Below are positions 1-6,589 of a stretch of 12,809 nt of DNA, in pieces. Source of the DNA: Bacillota bacterium (lineage in GTDB: Bacteria > Bacillota > Clostridia > Lachnospirales > Bianqueaceae). The translations under genes and the position numbers were made by a program. The first letter of the stretch is position 1. Each line of letters opens with the position of its first letter. The stretch lies in assembly GCA_017474705.1 (NCBI GenBank), contig JAFVHC010000334.1, forward strand, positions 1 to 12,809, given 5' to 3'. The notes under the pieces were generated by a model that did not search any database, was not told the origin of the DNA, and worked only from the letters and a program-made list of their open reading frames with translations.

Positions 1-222
1 AAGACCGATGATCAGACACTCGATGAACCGCGGGCGGATCAGCAGGATCGCCAGGCAGTACCTCGCGATGATGAAGTTCGGTTTCATGCCGAAGAAATTG
101 ATGATGGAGCCCGCGAAATACTTGAGCACCGCGCCGGCTGCCAGCAGTACGGCGATCAAAATGATATCAGATACAGTGAGGCCCTTTTTCTCCTCGGTTT
201 TGATGACTCTCTTTTCAGCCAT
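1..222 (-). CDS. ECF transporter S component, TrpP-like (5' part only, runs off the window)
   Basis: This is the first 74 codons of a gene that leaves the window at base 1. The start ATG is at 222, preceded by CAAGGAGG (238-231) at good spacing. After a charged N-terminus (MAEKRVIKTEEKKG) come a hydrophobic helix (about residues 18-45), the segment GMKPNF, and a second hydrophobic stretch. The pattern of an early alanine-rich helix, a G-M-K-P-[ND] motif and an LLIRPR/IIGL helix resembles the substrate-binding subunit of the putative tryptophan transporter TrpP, a small membrane protein that would work with shared ECF ATPases. The T-box leader upstream agrees with amino-acid-controlled expression. 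A small hairpin (CGGGGC-ctt-GCCCCG, 250-264) lies between the leader terminator and the ribosome binding site. The substrate is inferred. Another amino-acid or vitamin S component is possible, since only the N-terminal part is visible. Confidence 0.65.
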   Translation of the reverse strand, partial: MAEKRVIKTEEKKGLTVSDIILIAVLLAAGAVLKYFAGSIINFFGMKPNFIIARYCLAILLIRPRFIECLIIGL

Positions 223-292
223 GATCGTTTCCTCCTTGTGGAAAGCTGTCGGGGCCTTGCCCCGGGATCCTTCGGACAGGAGCAACTGCAAT

Positions 293-330
293 AGAAAACC
301 CCTGTCCCATGCAACATGCTGGGACAGGGG
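293..330 (-). terminator. T-box leader terminator
   Basis: A perfect 10-bp stem, CCCCTGTCCC (330-321) and GGGACAGGGG (308-299), encloses a 12-nt loop and is followed by TTTTCT. It lies just downstream of the T-box motif on the minus strand, in the standard position for the attenuating terminator that competes with the antiterminator. Confidence 0.93.
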
Positions 331-586
331 AATATGAACTCTCCTGCGGTGCCACCCCGCTTGACATCATTATGATGTCCACTCTGACCGCACTATCATG
401 CAGCGTCCTTTGTTAACAGAGGGAATCTCCGTCTTCCCTACTCCCGGTGTTTCACGAATGAAAACTGCCGCCGGTTTCAGGTCGCCCTCAGGAAACCATT
501 CCACAAGACCGCCCGCGCCGCGCTCCCACCATCCGCAGCTCGCTGTGCCCTTAAGTCAAGTGTACTTTTCTCCTTCATCGGTTTAA
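293..586 (-). promoter_or_regulatory. T-box riboswitch leader
   Basis: On the minus strand this region carries the T-box signature GGGGTGGCACCGCAGG (358-343), followed by a strong intrinsic terminator. Upstream, in leader order, are an AGTA element near the base of Stem I (about 568), the distal Stem I helix GCTGCG/CGCGGC enclosing GATGGTGGGAG (about 540-516), an AGGGAA/TTCCCT stem flanked by AGTAGG and GTTAACA (about 443-414), and a perfect GACATCA-taa-TGATGTC hairpin (379-363) in the Stem III position. Such leaders bind uncharged tRNA at the T-box bulge and switch from terminator to antiterminator. The regulated gene starts at 222. I could not fix the specifier codon with confidence. Tryptophan (TGG) is expected from the TrpP-like gene but is not proven by the sequence. 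The leader fills most of the gene-free stretch 223-714. Confidence 0.92.
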
Positions 587-591
587 AGCGC

Positions 592-620
592 ATTATATAG
601 ATTGCGCACAATTTTGTCAA
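592..620 (-). promoter_or_regulatory. Sigma-A promoter of the T-box transcript
   Basis: The minus strand reads TTGACA (620-615), exactly 17 bases, then TATAAT (597-592). Both hexamers match the housekeeping consensus at the ideal spacing. Transcription would start near 585, at the 5' edge of the T-box leader. Confidence 0.93.
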
Positions 621-714
621 GCATTATTTATATAATTTTTGTTGAAGTCTGTAACCTTTTGTTTTATCGCCTCGTATTAATGGTAAAAGTTCAAAGCGAG
701 AAGGAGCAACTTCA

Positions 715-1716
715 ATGATTACCTACTCTTATCTTCAAACTTATATCGTGATCAATCTGCTGATCGTAGTCGCCTTACTGATGATCGGCAAAGTCTGGAA
801 AAAGTCCATGTTCGTCATGGAGATCCTTGCGATGATCTGCTGGGCGGTATTTTCCTGGCACTATCAGCTGGACATTTCCAGGCATCTTCCCAACGGTCTT
901 TTCAATGATCACTACTTTATGAGCTTATTCGTTACCGTCGTATACGGTTTCGGCTGCTGGCTGTCCATCATGCTGACTTTCACCTTCGGTGTCATTGGTG
1001 TCAGCACCCTGATGACTTCCGATGGATCGTCTTCGAAAAAGGCCGCCCAGAACGGCCAGCATCATACACCATTGCCACTGTGGGCTGCCGGTCTTGCGGT
1101 CGGAGCCTTAAGCGCTTTCGTTCTGCAGTCTTCTCTGGTACCGCAGATGAACCACTTGATGGACGCCATCACGAACGCAATCTATGTAAAACTGTTCCAC
1201 ATGAACCAAGGGTTCCCCACCTGCTATATCCCCGTTGCCGGGATCGCGGCCGGATCCCTCGTCTCTGCCTGTTTCTCAGGACTGTATCGCCGATCCAAAG
1301 CACCTTTTGTATACTTCCTTTCTCTGTTGCTGGTTCCGGTGCTCACCGCTGTCCTCGCCCCTTTGGTCGACTTTGCCGGCAGCATCCTGGTCCTCGTGTT
1401 CATCGCTGCTGGTTTCATGATGAAAGGTGCGGTCATGCATTGTTCCAAGCCACGCAATGTTCTGCCCTATATCCTGCTCTCCCTTGCGATCGGCTGCCTG
1501 TCCGGCCTGTATATGAAAGCTAACGGGGTGGTCGTGCTCGGAACGAAGCAGGATCTGAACCTTGTCGGCGGGATCGCTTCCGGTGTCATGATCGCCATCC
1601 TGGGTTACCGCTCCTATCGCTATAACAGTAACATCGGCCTGTCCCTGTGTCTTCTGGGCTTCATCCTTTCATCGTGCCGGGATGCAGTTCCGCCATCGCG
1701 TTCGTCCTCAGCCTGA
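715..1716 (+). CDS. Polytopic membrane protein of unknown function (frame 1 part of a frameshifted gene)
   Basis: The ATG at 715 follows AAGGAG (701-706). The 333-residue product is almost entirely hydrophobic: segments near residues 9-28, 34-50, 67-100, 120-142, 166-192, 196-240 and 246-268, plus two more before residue 317, suggest about nine to ten membrane helices. I recognise no family motif. The last 16 residues (LSSCRDAVPPSRSSSA) are polar and unlike the rest. The next frame over continues with an obvious transmembrane helix and a soluble tail (see 1665-1949), so the natural protein is probably about 411 residues and this end is an artefact of a lost base near 1665. No convincing sigma-A promoter was found upstream; transcription presumably starts in the 592-700 gap, divergent from the T-box promoter. 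Confidence 0.75.
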   Translation: MITYSYLQTYIVINLLIVVALLMIGKVWKKSMFVMEILAMICWAVFSWHYQLDISRHLPNGLFNDHYFMSLFVTVVYGFGCWLSIMLTFTFGVIGVSTLMTSDGSSSKKAAQNGQHHTPLPLWAAGLAVGALSAFVLQSSLVPQMNHLMDAITNAIYVKLFHMNQGFPTCYIPVAGIAAGSLVSACFSGLYRRSKAPFVYFLSLLLVPVLTAVLAPLVDFAGSILVLVFIAAGFMMKGAVMHCSKPRNVLPYILLSLAIGCLSGLYMKANGVVVLGTKQDLNLVGGIASGVMIAILGYRSYRYNSNIGLSLCLLGFILSSCRDAVPPSRSSSA

Positions 1717-1949
1717 TCGGCGCCGCCTTCTTCCTGATCTTCTGCCGGCCGATTATCGTTGATACTGGCAAAGAGAACATGCGCCTGCGGAACGGAGACC
1801 CTGTCAAGTCTTTGGGTGGTGGACGTTACGACGTCGGGATCAATGGACAGACTGTAACGATCGAAGCCACTTCAGAGATGGATACCTTTATTGACGGAAA
1901 TGGCAGAAGGTATATCAAAAACGGTGTTTTCTTGGATCCTCAGTCCTGA
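1665..1949 (+). pseudogene. C-terminal part of the same membrane protein, in a shifted frame
   Basis: From about 1665 the other frame reads PFIVPGCSSAIAFVLSLIG and then a hydrophobic stretch ending FCRPIIV, a natural last membrane helix. A soluble tail of roughly 65 residues follows, with a beta-rich look (GGRYDVGINGQTVTIEAT, then GRRYIKNGVFLDPQS). It ends at TGA 1947-1949. The two parts join cleanly if one C is restored in the CC run at 1665-1666 (ATC-CCT-TTC instead of ATC-CTT-TC), giving a continuous chain of about 411 residues. A GTG at 1647 could in principle start this frame separately, but no ribosome binding site is evident. The shift could be a sequencing or assembly error, a real mutation, or a -1 frameshift. 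I see no classic slippery heptamer. Confidence 0.6.
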
Positions 1950-1969
1950 GGATGTCTGGTTTGATTCTA

Positions 1970-1997
1970 TTGACAGTAGCCCGATCGGGTCTATTAC
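1970..1997 (+). promoter_or_regulatory. Candidate promoter of the repeat-array transcript, with palindrome in the spacer
   Basis: TTGACA (1970-1975) is followed after 16 bases by TATTAC (1992-1997), a perfect -35 with a four-of-six -10. The spacer contains the perfect palindrome CCCGATCGGG (1980-1989), which could be an operator or simply a small hairpin. A transcript from here would run through the repeat array to the terminator at 2333-2379, about 375 nt with no sizeable reading frame. Alternatively the array is only the 3' untranslated part of the upstream membrane-protein gene. Confidence 0.35.
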
Positions 1998-2291
1998 TTT
2001 CCAGATTTTCCTGTATTCAGGGTGAAAGTATCCGAACGACGCTCTTTACTTTCAAAGGATAGCATAGCTAGATTTAAGAAGTAATGGGATGGGCTTGCAT
2101 ACTTCCTGCTTTGCAGGATGTGAATTCAGAAAGTATATTGTTCAAACCTGGTACTGGATGAGATGAGGATATAATGACCAGACAGTAATGCTGCGGTGGA
2201 TCCTACTTTCTGATGCCGATCTCGATGATTCTCCAAGTACTCTGATCCCCATGACTACTTTCTGTCGCCGTCCTCGACGATATATCAAGTA
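1995..2291. repeat. Periodic array of six ~36-nt inverted-repeat units, 52-nt period
   Basis: Six units begin with TACT and end with AGTA: 1995-2030, 2047-2083, 2100-2135, 2152-2187, 2204-2239 and 2256-2291. Five are exactly 36 nt and one is 37. Each is separated from the next by exactly 16 nt. Five units have ends TACTT...AAGTA, extended to TACTTTC...GAAAGTA in the first; the fourth has TACTG...CAGTA, so the ends change together and stay complementary. Several contain a small inner hairpin: CCTG/CAGG (unit 1), TAGC/GCTA (unit 2), CCTGC/GCAGG (unit 3), GTCG/CGAC (unit 6). Interiors and linkers are otherwise dissimilar, except that units 5 and 6 share 27 of 36 positions. A decayed seventh unit may precede them (TCCTG 1944-1948, CAGTA 1974-1978), in phase. 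It lies in the gene-free stretch 1950-2401. Function unknown; not a CRISPR array. Confidence 0.8.
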
Positions 2292-2332
2292 ATTCAGCCC
2301 AAAAGTCTTGCATTTTCCCTCTTATATGAAAG

Positions 2333-2379
2333 GGAGTCTGAAAAACGATTCACTCATTTTTCAGACTCCTATTTTTTTT
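2333..2379 (+). terminator. Strong intrinsic terminator after the repeat array
   Basis: A perfect 13-bp stem, GGAGTCTGAAAAA (2333-2345) and TTTTTCAGACTCC (2357-2369), has an 11-nt loop and is followed by eight T residues (2372-2379) on the plus strand. It would end transcripts reading through the array. On the minus strand the same hairpin lies 33 nt past the stop codon of the esterase gene, followed only by a weak T run, so it may also help end the rhamnosidase operon. Confidence 0.9.
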
Positions 2380-2401
2380 GCGTTACTTTATATCCGACCC
2401 A

Positions 2402-3181
2402 TCATCCAAGAAATTCCTTGATCTCAGCGTCCCAGAAATCCCACTCATGGCCGCCGGGTCGTTCGTCATATATTACCCGATAACCCAACTGCAGCAGCAG
2501 ATCCTTAAGCTTGCGGACGCCTTCCAGGAAAGGATCGGACAGGCCGCAGGCCAAATAGACCGACGGGAGGTCCACCTTCTTGCCAGCAAGGTCGGCTGCC
2601 AGCCATTCGATGCTGTTGTCGCTCTGCGGGATCGTATCCAGTCCGCCCATCAGGCTTTCGACAAAGCGCTTGTCCATCAACGGGAACGGGGCCTCCTCCT
2701 GCAGCATCTCCAGATCCGCCGCCAGGTTGGCCGTGGACAAAGAGCAGATCCGGCCGAAGGTCTCATGATACTTCAGACCATTGCGCAGTGCGCCATAACC
2801 GCCCATCGAAAGGCCGCCGATCCAGGTGTCTTCCCGCTTGGTAGACAGCGGAAACATCCTGCGGGTCAGCTCGACCAGTTCTTCCCCGATGAACTGTCCA
2901 TACCGGGCAAACTCCTTCGGCTGATCCGTGTAAAAACGGTTCTCACCATACGGGCAGACGACGCACAGATCGTGCTCCTCCGCGTACCGGCGGATGTTCG
3001 TGTACTGGATCCAGTCCTCCTGATCCCCGAACATGCCATGCAGCAGATACAAGGTTTTGAATGGACGCGGATCCTGGTACGGCATCCCCGGCAGAGCCAC
3101 CTTGTCCACCGGAAGGATGACCGTGACCGGAACACTTCTCAATAAGGATGCCGATGATAACTTGACTTGTAATACTGCCAT
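2402..3181 (-). CDS. Alpha/beta-hydrolase esterase (esterase D / tributyrin esterase family)
   Basis: The 259-residue cytoplasmic protein has no signal peptide. It shows the esterase D pattern: the oxyanion-region motif YLLHGMFGD (residues 45-53), a nucleophile elbow GLSMGG with Ser125, an acid residue Asp216 in CGLSDPF, and His245 in GGHEWDFW. Length is normal for tributyrin esterase and carbohydrate-acyl esterase members. It is the last gene of the operon. The upstream rhamnosidase stop at 3199-3197 is only 15 nt from this ATG, and the GGAGGAG ribosome binding site lies in that gap. Context suggests it removes acetyl or aromatic acyl groups from rhamnose-containing glycosides taken into the cell. 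Acyl specificity is inferred, and S-formylglutathione hydrolase-type activity cannot be excluded from sequence alone. Confidence 0.9.
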   Translation of the reverse strand: MAVLQVKLSSASLLRSVPVTVILPVDKVALPGMPYQDPRPFKTLYLLHGMFGDQEDWIQYTNIRRYAEEHDLCVVCPYGENRFYTDQPKEFARYGQFIGEELVELTRRMFPLSTKREDTWIGGLSMGGYGALRNGLKYHETFGRICSLSTANLAADLEMLQEEAPFPLMDKRFVESLMGGLDTIPQSDNSIEWLAADLAGKKVDLPSVYLACGLSDPFLEGVRKLKDLLLQLGYRVIYDERPGGHEWDFWDAEIKEFLG

Positions 3182-3196
3182 TTCACGCTCCTCCGA

Positions 3197-6100
3197 TCAG
3201 TTCCAGGTGAAGACATAGCGGCCGGATGTCAGTTTGAAGCAGGCCGTGTCTTTGCCGAAGCGTTTGACCATGCCTTGATACTCTGCTCCTTCCATGGGCC
3301 TAAGTTCCTTGACCTTGTCTTCTCCCACCGGGAGATACAAAGTCGCCGTGGTGTTGGCCGGGACGACAGCTTCATATGCGGTCAAAGCCCCATCGGTGGT
3401 CTTCCAATTCGATTCGATCGTTCCGTAAATGGAATCATACGAAGCGTTCACCCAGTCGAAATGTCCGCCGGGCGTGGGCTGCAGGATGAAGTCCTTGAAG
3501 GCCTCTTTTTCGCCCCGGGCGATACCCGCCTGGTATTCCATCATCCAGGAGCCGACGGCGCCAAGAGAATAGTGGTTGAAGGAGTTCATGCCGTTGTTGC
3601 CGCTGAAACCATTTTCGATGGTGTAGGAATTCCAGCGCTCCCAGATGGACGTTGCTCCGTTGACCACCGGATACAGCCATGAAGGATACTTCGTCTGCTC
3701 GAACAGTTTGTATGCGGTCTCGGTCTCGCCGGCCTCGGTCAAAGCGGGCAGCAGCGGACCGGTGCCCATGAAGCCGGTGGTCATGGTATGATCGGTCTTC
3801 TCGCAGGCCTCTTTCAGATGCAGCTGCACCATCGGTTTGTTTTCGTCGGAGATGATGCCGCAGAGCAGGGGCAATGCATAGGAAGACTGTGTATCTTCCA
3901 ATGTCCCGTCCGCCTTGCAAGTGCGGCCTTCTTTATTGATGAAAGTCTTGTTCCACTCGGCCTTCAGGTTTTCCGCGAAGGTGCGGAACGTCGCGGCATC
4001 CGCATCTTCTCCCAGGATCTCGGCGGCCTGCTGCGTAAAGATGACAGAACGATAGAACTGTGCGTTGTCCAGCAGGAAGGGATCCGTAGGAACGACAGAC
4101 AAGTGATCGCCCAGGAAGCCGATGTAGGAGGACAGGCACTGATATCCTTCCATGGTCCAGTGCATCATACCCAGCACGTGGCTCTTCATCGCCGGATACA
4201 TGCCCTTGAGCAGTTTCAGATCTCCATACTGCAGATATGTGCGGAAGGGGATCACCACGCCGGCCGCGTTCCAGGTATAGCCTAGGGCGAAGGCTTTTCC
4301 GGTCTCATTGTAAGAAGGTGCGAACAGATGGAACGTACCGTCCGAACCCTGCGCTTCCCTCTGCAGCTGGTCGAAGTACGCGTAGAAAGCACGCATGTCG
4401 GCCATGTAGACCGCGGCTTCGCTGTAGACCTGCGCGTCGCCGGCCCAGCCCAGACGCTCGTCGCGCTGCGGGCAGTCCGTCGGGATGGACAGATGGTTGC
4501 CGCTGGTAGAGCAGATGATATTATCGAACAGCTGGTTGGTCAGCGGATTGGAAGACTGATAGTGGGAGGTCGCACGAACGGAGCTCAGCACGATGCCTTT
4601 GATATTTTCCGCAGGAATCGGACCGTCCGTACCCGAAATCTCGACGTAGCGATAGCCGTGGAAGGTAAACCGCGGGTGGATGACTTCGGTGCCCTCGCCT
4701 TTCATGGTGTATTTGTCGGTGACCAGTGCGCCGCGCAGGTTCTCCGTCAGGATCAGGCCGGCAAGATCACCATAATAGTACGGGTTGTCTTCTTTGAGGC
4801 GCGGGTAACAGATCTCCGCGTAGCGGACCGTGATCTTCTGCCCAGGCTTTCCCTGTGGCAGGGTGATCTCCGGCACACCGACCATGTTGATGCCCATGTC
4901 GTAGATGTAGACCGTATCCTGGTCCGCCCCGCGGGTCTCGGAACCGACATATTGAGCAGTCCGCTCTTCCACCTTGGTAACGTAGGGATCGGGCTTGGCG
5001 GTGATGATGGGTTCCTGCCCGAAGACCTTGCTGCCTATCAGTGTTGCGGGGCGCCAGCCAGCGCCGGCAAAACCGGCCTTGGTCCAGCCTTCGACTTCCT
5101 GTTCACGCCGGGCGTCATAGATCTCGCCATTGAAGTTGCCGGCATAGCGGACAGGACCTTCGCCATAGTACTGCCAGCTGCCGTCAGTCGGCAGGTAGAC
5201 GGTCTCCCCATCGGCATAGGTCACGGCGAGCAGTGCCAGAAGCGCCTGCCGATCCCCGTACCAGTTGTAGTTCTCGATGGTATAGGAAGACTGATCCCCG
5301 TACCAGCCGGATGCCACTGTAGCACCGATCGCGTTCGCGCCTTCCTTGAGCAGATCCGTCACGTCATAGGTCTCGTACACGACGTGCTGACGGAAGTCCA
5401 TATCGCCCGGTGCCAGGTAATCATCCCCGGCTTTCTGTCCATTGATCGCGATCTCGTAGATGCCCCAGGCAGCAGCGTACAGTCGAGCTGAAGCGATCGG
5501 TTTCTCCAACGTGAATTCTTTACGCAGCATCGGCACTGATGCATACGAAGGATCGGCATAGGTCAAGGTGCCTGGTGCAGCAGTGATCACGCCCTCTTCG
5601 ATGGTCAGGCCTGGTTTCCCGGAGAAGATCTTGAAGGTCGCACCGGTGGAGGCGCCAAAGATCTCCGCATGCTCGTGGGCATAATGGCGGATGGAATAGC
5701 CACTGAAGCGAGCGGTGCTGGCCTCGTCGGTCACAAAGCCGACTTCGTTCAGACGCGGATAGATCGGCACGTCAATGATTTTCTTCAGCGGATTGAGCAC
5801 CAGATGCGTGTGCTCCGGTTCCATGTTCATCGGTCTGCGTACCAGGCGGGCGTTCTCTTCGTCTGTTTCCAGAGCGGTCCCATCCAGCAGGATGCGATCC
5901 AGCTGGTTGCCGCTGCAGATCAGCTCGAACTGATGCATCTGGAAACGATTTTCCTTAGAGATCACGGTCTCCGGCACTTCGATCACAGCAAAGCACACTT
6001 CGCCCTCTTCGCCCGGCGCATATCCTTTGCGGTTAAACTCCACCGTTGCAGGGATCTGCCCGACGTTCAGCACGCAGCTCATATAGTTTTCCCCATGGAT

Positions 6101-6589
6101 GAGGTAGTTGTTTTTGGTCGAAGACAGGAGGCGAGGATCGTTCGCGCCGAAAATAACGCCGGCTTTCCGCCCGTCTTCTTCGATCTGGATGGCGTATTCC
6201 AGGCGGAAGACGGGGATCGTTTCGGCCGCCAGATACATTTCGTCCGGGCCGATCCATTCCGCACCGTGCCAGGCTTCAAGATCTTCACCCATCAAGCCGG
6301 TCCCGAAGGAAGACTCCGCCGTGTGCTCCGCACCGGTCTCATCCCAGGCGGTAACGCTCCACTCATAATCAGATTCTTTTTCCAATCTCACAGGGCAGGC
6401 GATCCCGAGGGAGTCCGCACTCTCTACACGGCCGCTGTCCCAAAGGGCCTTTTCTTCTGCAGAAACCACCACGCGATAGGCGGTCTGCCGGGCTCCCGTG
6501 CGCGCACAGTCCATGCGCCAGCTGAATACCGGCGCCTCATCCAGTGCCAGGGGGGCAGCAACATTATTCACTCTCAGATCCTTCAGCAT
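3197..6589 (-). CDS. Alpha-L-rhamnosidase, glycoside hydrolase family 78
   Basis: This 1130-residue enzyme hydrolyses terminal alpha-L-rhamnose from glycosides by inversion. The family motif TDCPQRDERLGWAGD is present, with Glu711 as expected general acid and Asp705, Asp710 and Asp718 around it. The expected general base is Glu984 in SIWERW. Domain order, approximate: an N-terminal beta domain (1-115); an extra region (about 125-350) containing GVIFGANDPRL and NYLIHGENY that looks like an inserted concanavalin/LamG-like sandwich; the conserved rhamnosidase N domain (353-500) and the region containing YDMGINMVG (from about 560); the (alpha/alpha)6 catalytic barrel (about 665-1015); and a C-terminal beta domain. 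No signal peptide is seen, so it acts in the cytoplasm on imported substrates. Its ATG lies inside the last codons of the kinase gene (7-nt overlap, ATGcTGA), with AAAGGAG inside the kinase frame, so the two are translationally coupled. Confidence 0.97.
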   Translation of the reverse strand: MLKDLRVNNVAAPLALDEAPVFSWRMDCARTGARQTAYRVVVSAEEKALWDSGRVESADSLGIACPVRLEKESDYEWSVTAWDETGAEHTAESSFGTGLMGEDLEAWHGAEWIGPDEMYLAAETIPVFRLEYAIQIEEDGRKAGVIFGANDPRLLSSTKNNYLIHGENYMSCVLNVGQIPATVEFNRKGYAPGEEGEVCFAVIEVPETVISKENRFQMHQFELICSGNQLDRILLDGTALETDEENARLVRRPMNMEPEHTHLVLNPLKKIIDVPIYPRLNEVGFVTDEASTARFSGYSIRHYAHEHAEIFGASTGATFKIFSGKPGLTIEEGVITAAPGTLTYADPSYASVPMLRKEFTLEKPIASARLYAAAWGIYEIAINGQKAGDDYLAPGDMDFRQHVVYETYDVTDLLKEGANAIGATVASGWYGDQSSYTIENYNWYGDRQALLALLAVTYADGETVYLPTDGSWQYYGEGPVRYAGNFNGEIYDARREQEVEGWTKAGFAGAGWRPATLIGSKVFGQEPIITAKPDPYVTKVEERTAQYVGSETRGADQDTVYIYDMGINMVGVPEITLPQGKPGQKITVRYAEICYPRLKEDNPYYYGDLAGLILTENLRGALVTDKYTMKGEGTEVIHPRFTFHGYRYVEISGTDGPIPAENIKGIVLSSVRATSHYQSSNPLTNQLFDNIICSTSGNHLSIPTDCPQRDERLGWAGDAQVYSEAAVYMADMRAFYAYFDQLQREAQGSDGTFHLFAPSYNETGKAFALGYTWNAAGVVIPFRTYLQYGDLKLLKGMYPAMKSHVLGMMHWTMEGYQCLSSYIGFLGDHLSVVPTDPFLLDNAQFYRSVIFTQQAAEILGEDADAATFRTFAENLKAEWNKTFINKEGRTCKADGTLEDTQSSYALPLLCGIISDENKPMVQLHLKEACEKTDHTMTTGFMGTGPLLPALTEAGETETAYKLFEQTKYPSWLYPVVNGATSIWERWNSYTIENGFSGNNGMNSFNHYSLGAVGSWMMEYQAGIARGEKEAFKDFILQPTPGGHFDWVNASYDSIYGTIESNWKTTDGALTAYEAVVPANTTATLYLPVGEDKVKELRPMEGAEYQGMVKRFGKDTACFKLTSGRYVFTWN

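Noticed and set aside
8..586. Plus-strand frames 8-337 and 398-586
   Set aside because: They lie antisense to the TrpP-like gene and the T-box leader, with no ribosome binding site or recognisable protein features.
1995..2291. CRISPR array
   Set aside because: A CRISPR repeat is conserved along its full length. Here only 4-7 nt at each end are conserved, both the 26-nt interior and the 16-nt linker vary, and no cas gene is present.
1995..2291. TIGR-type guide array or type III toxin-antitoxin repeat RNA, suggested by the 36-nt unit
   Set aside because: No Tas (Nop-domain) protein or ToxN-like toxin is encoded nearby, there is no consistent box C/D-like motif, and the units are not near-identical repeats. 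Kept only as a comparison to test by search.
2378..3145. 255-codon plus-strand frame opposite the esterase
   Set aside because: Shadow of the esterase, whose full catalytic triad is on the minus strand.
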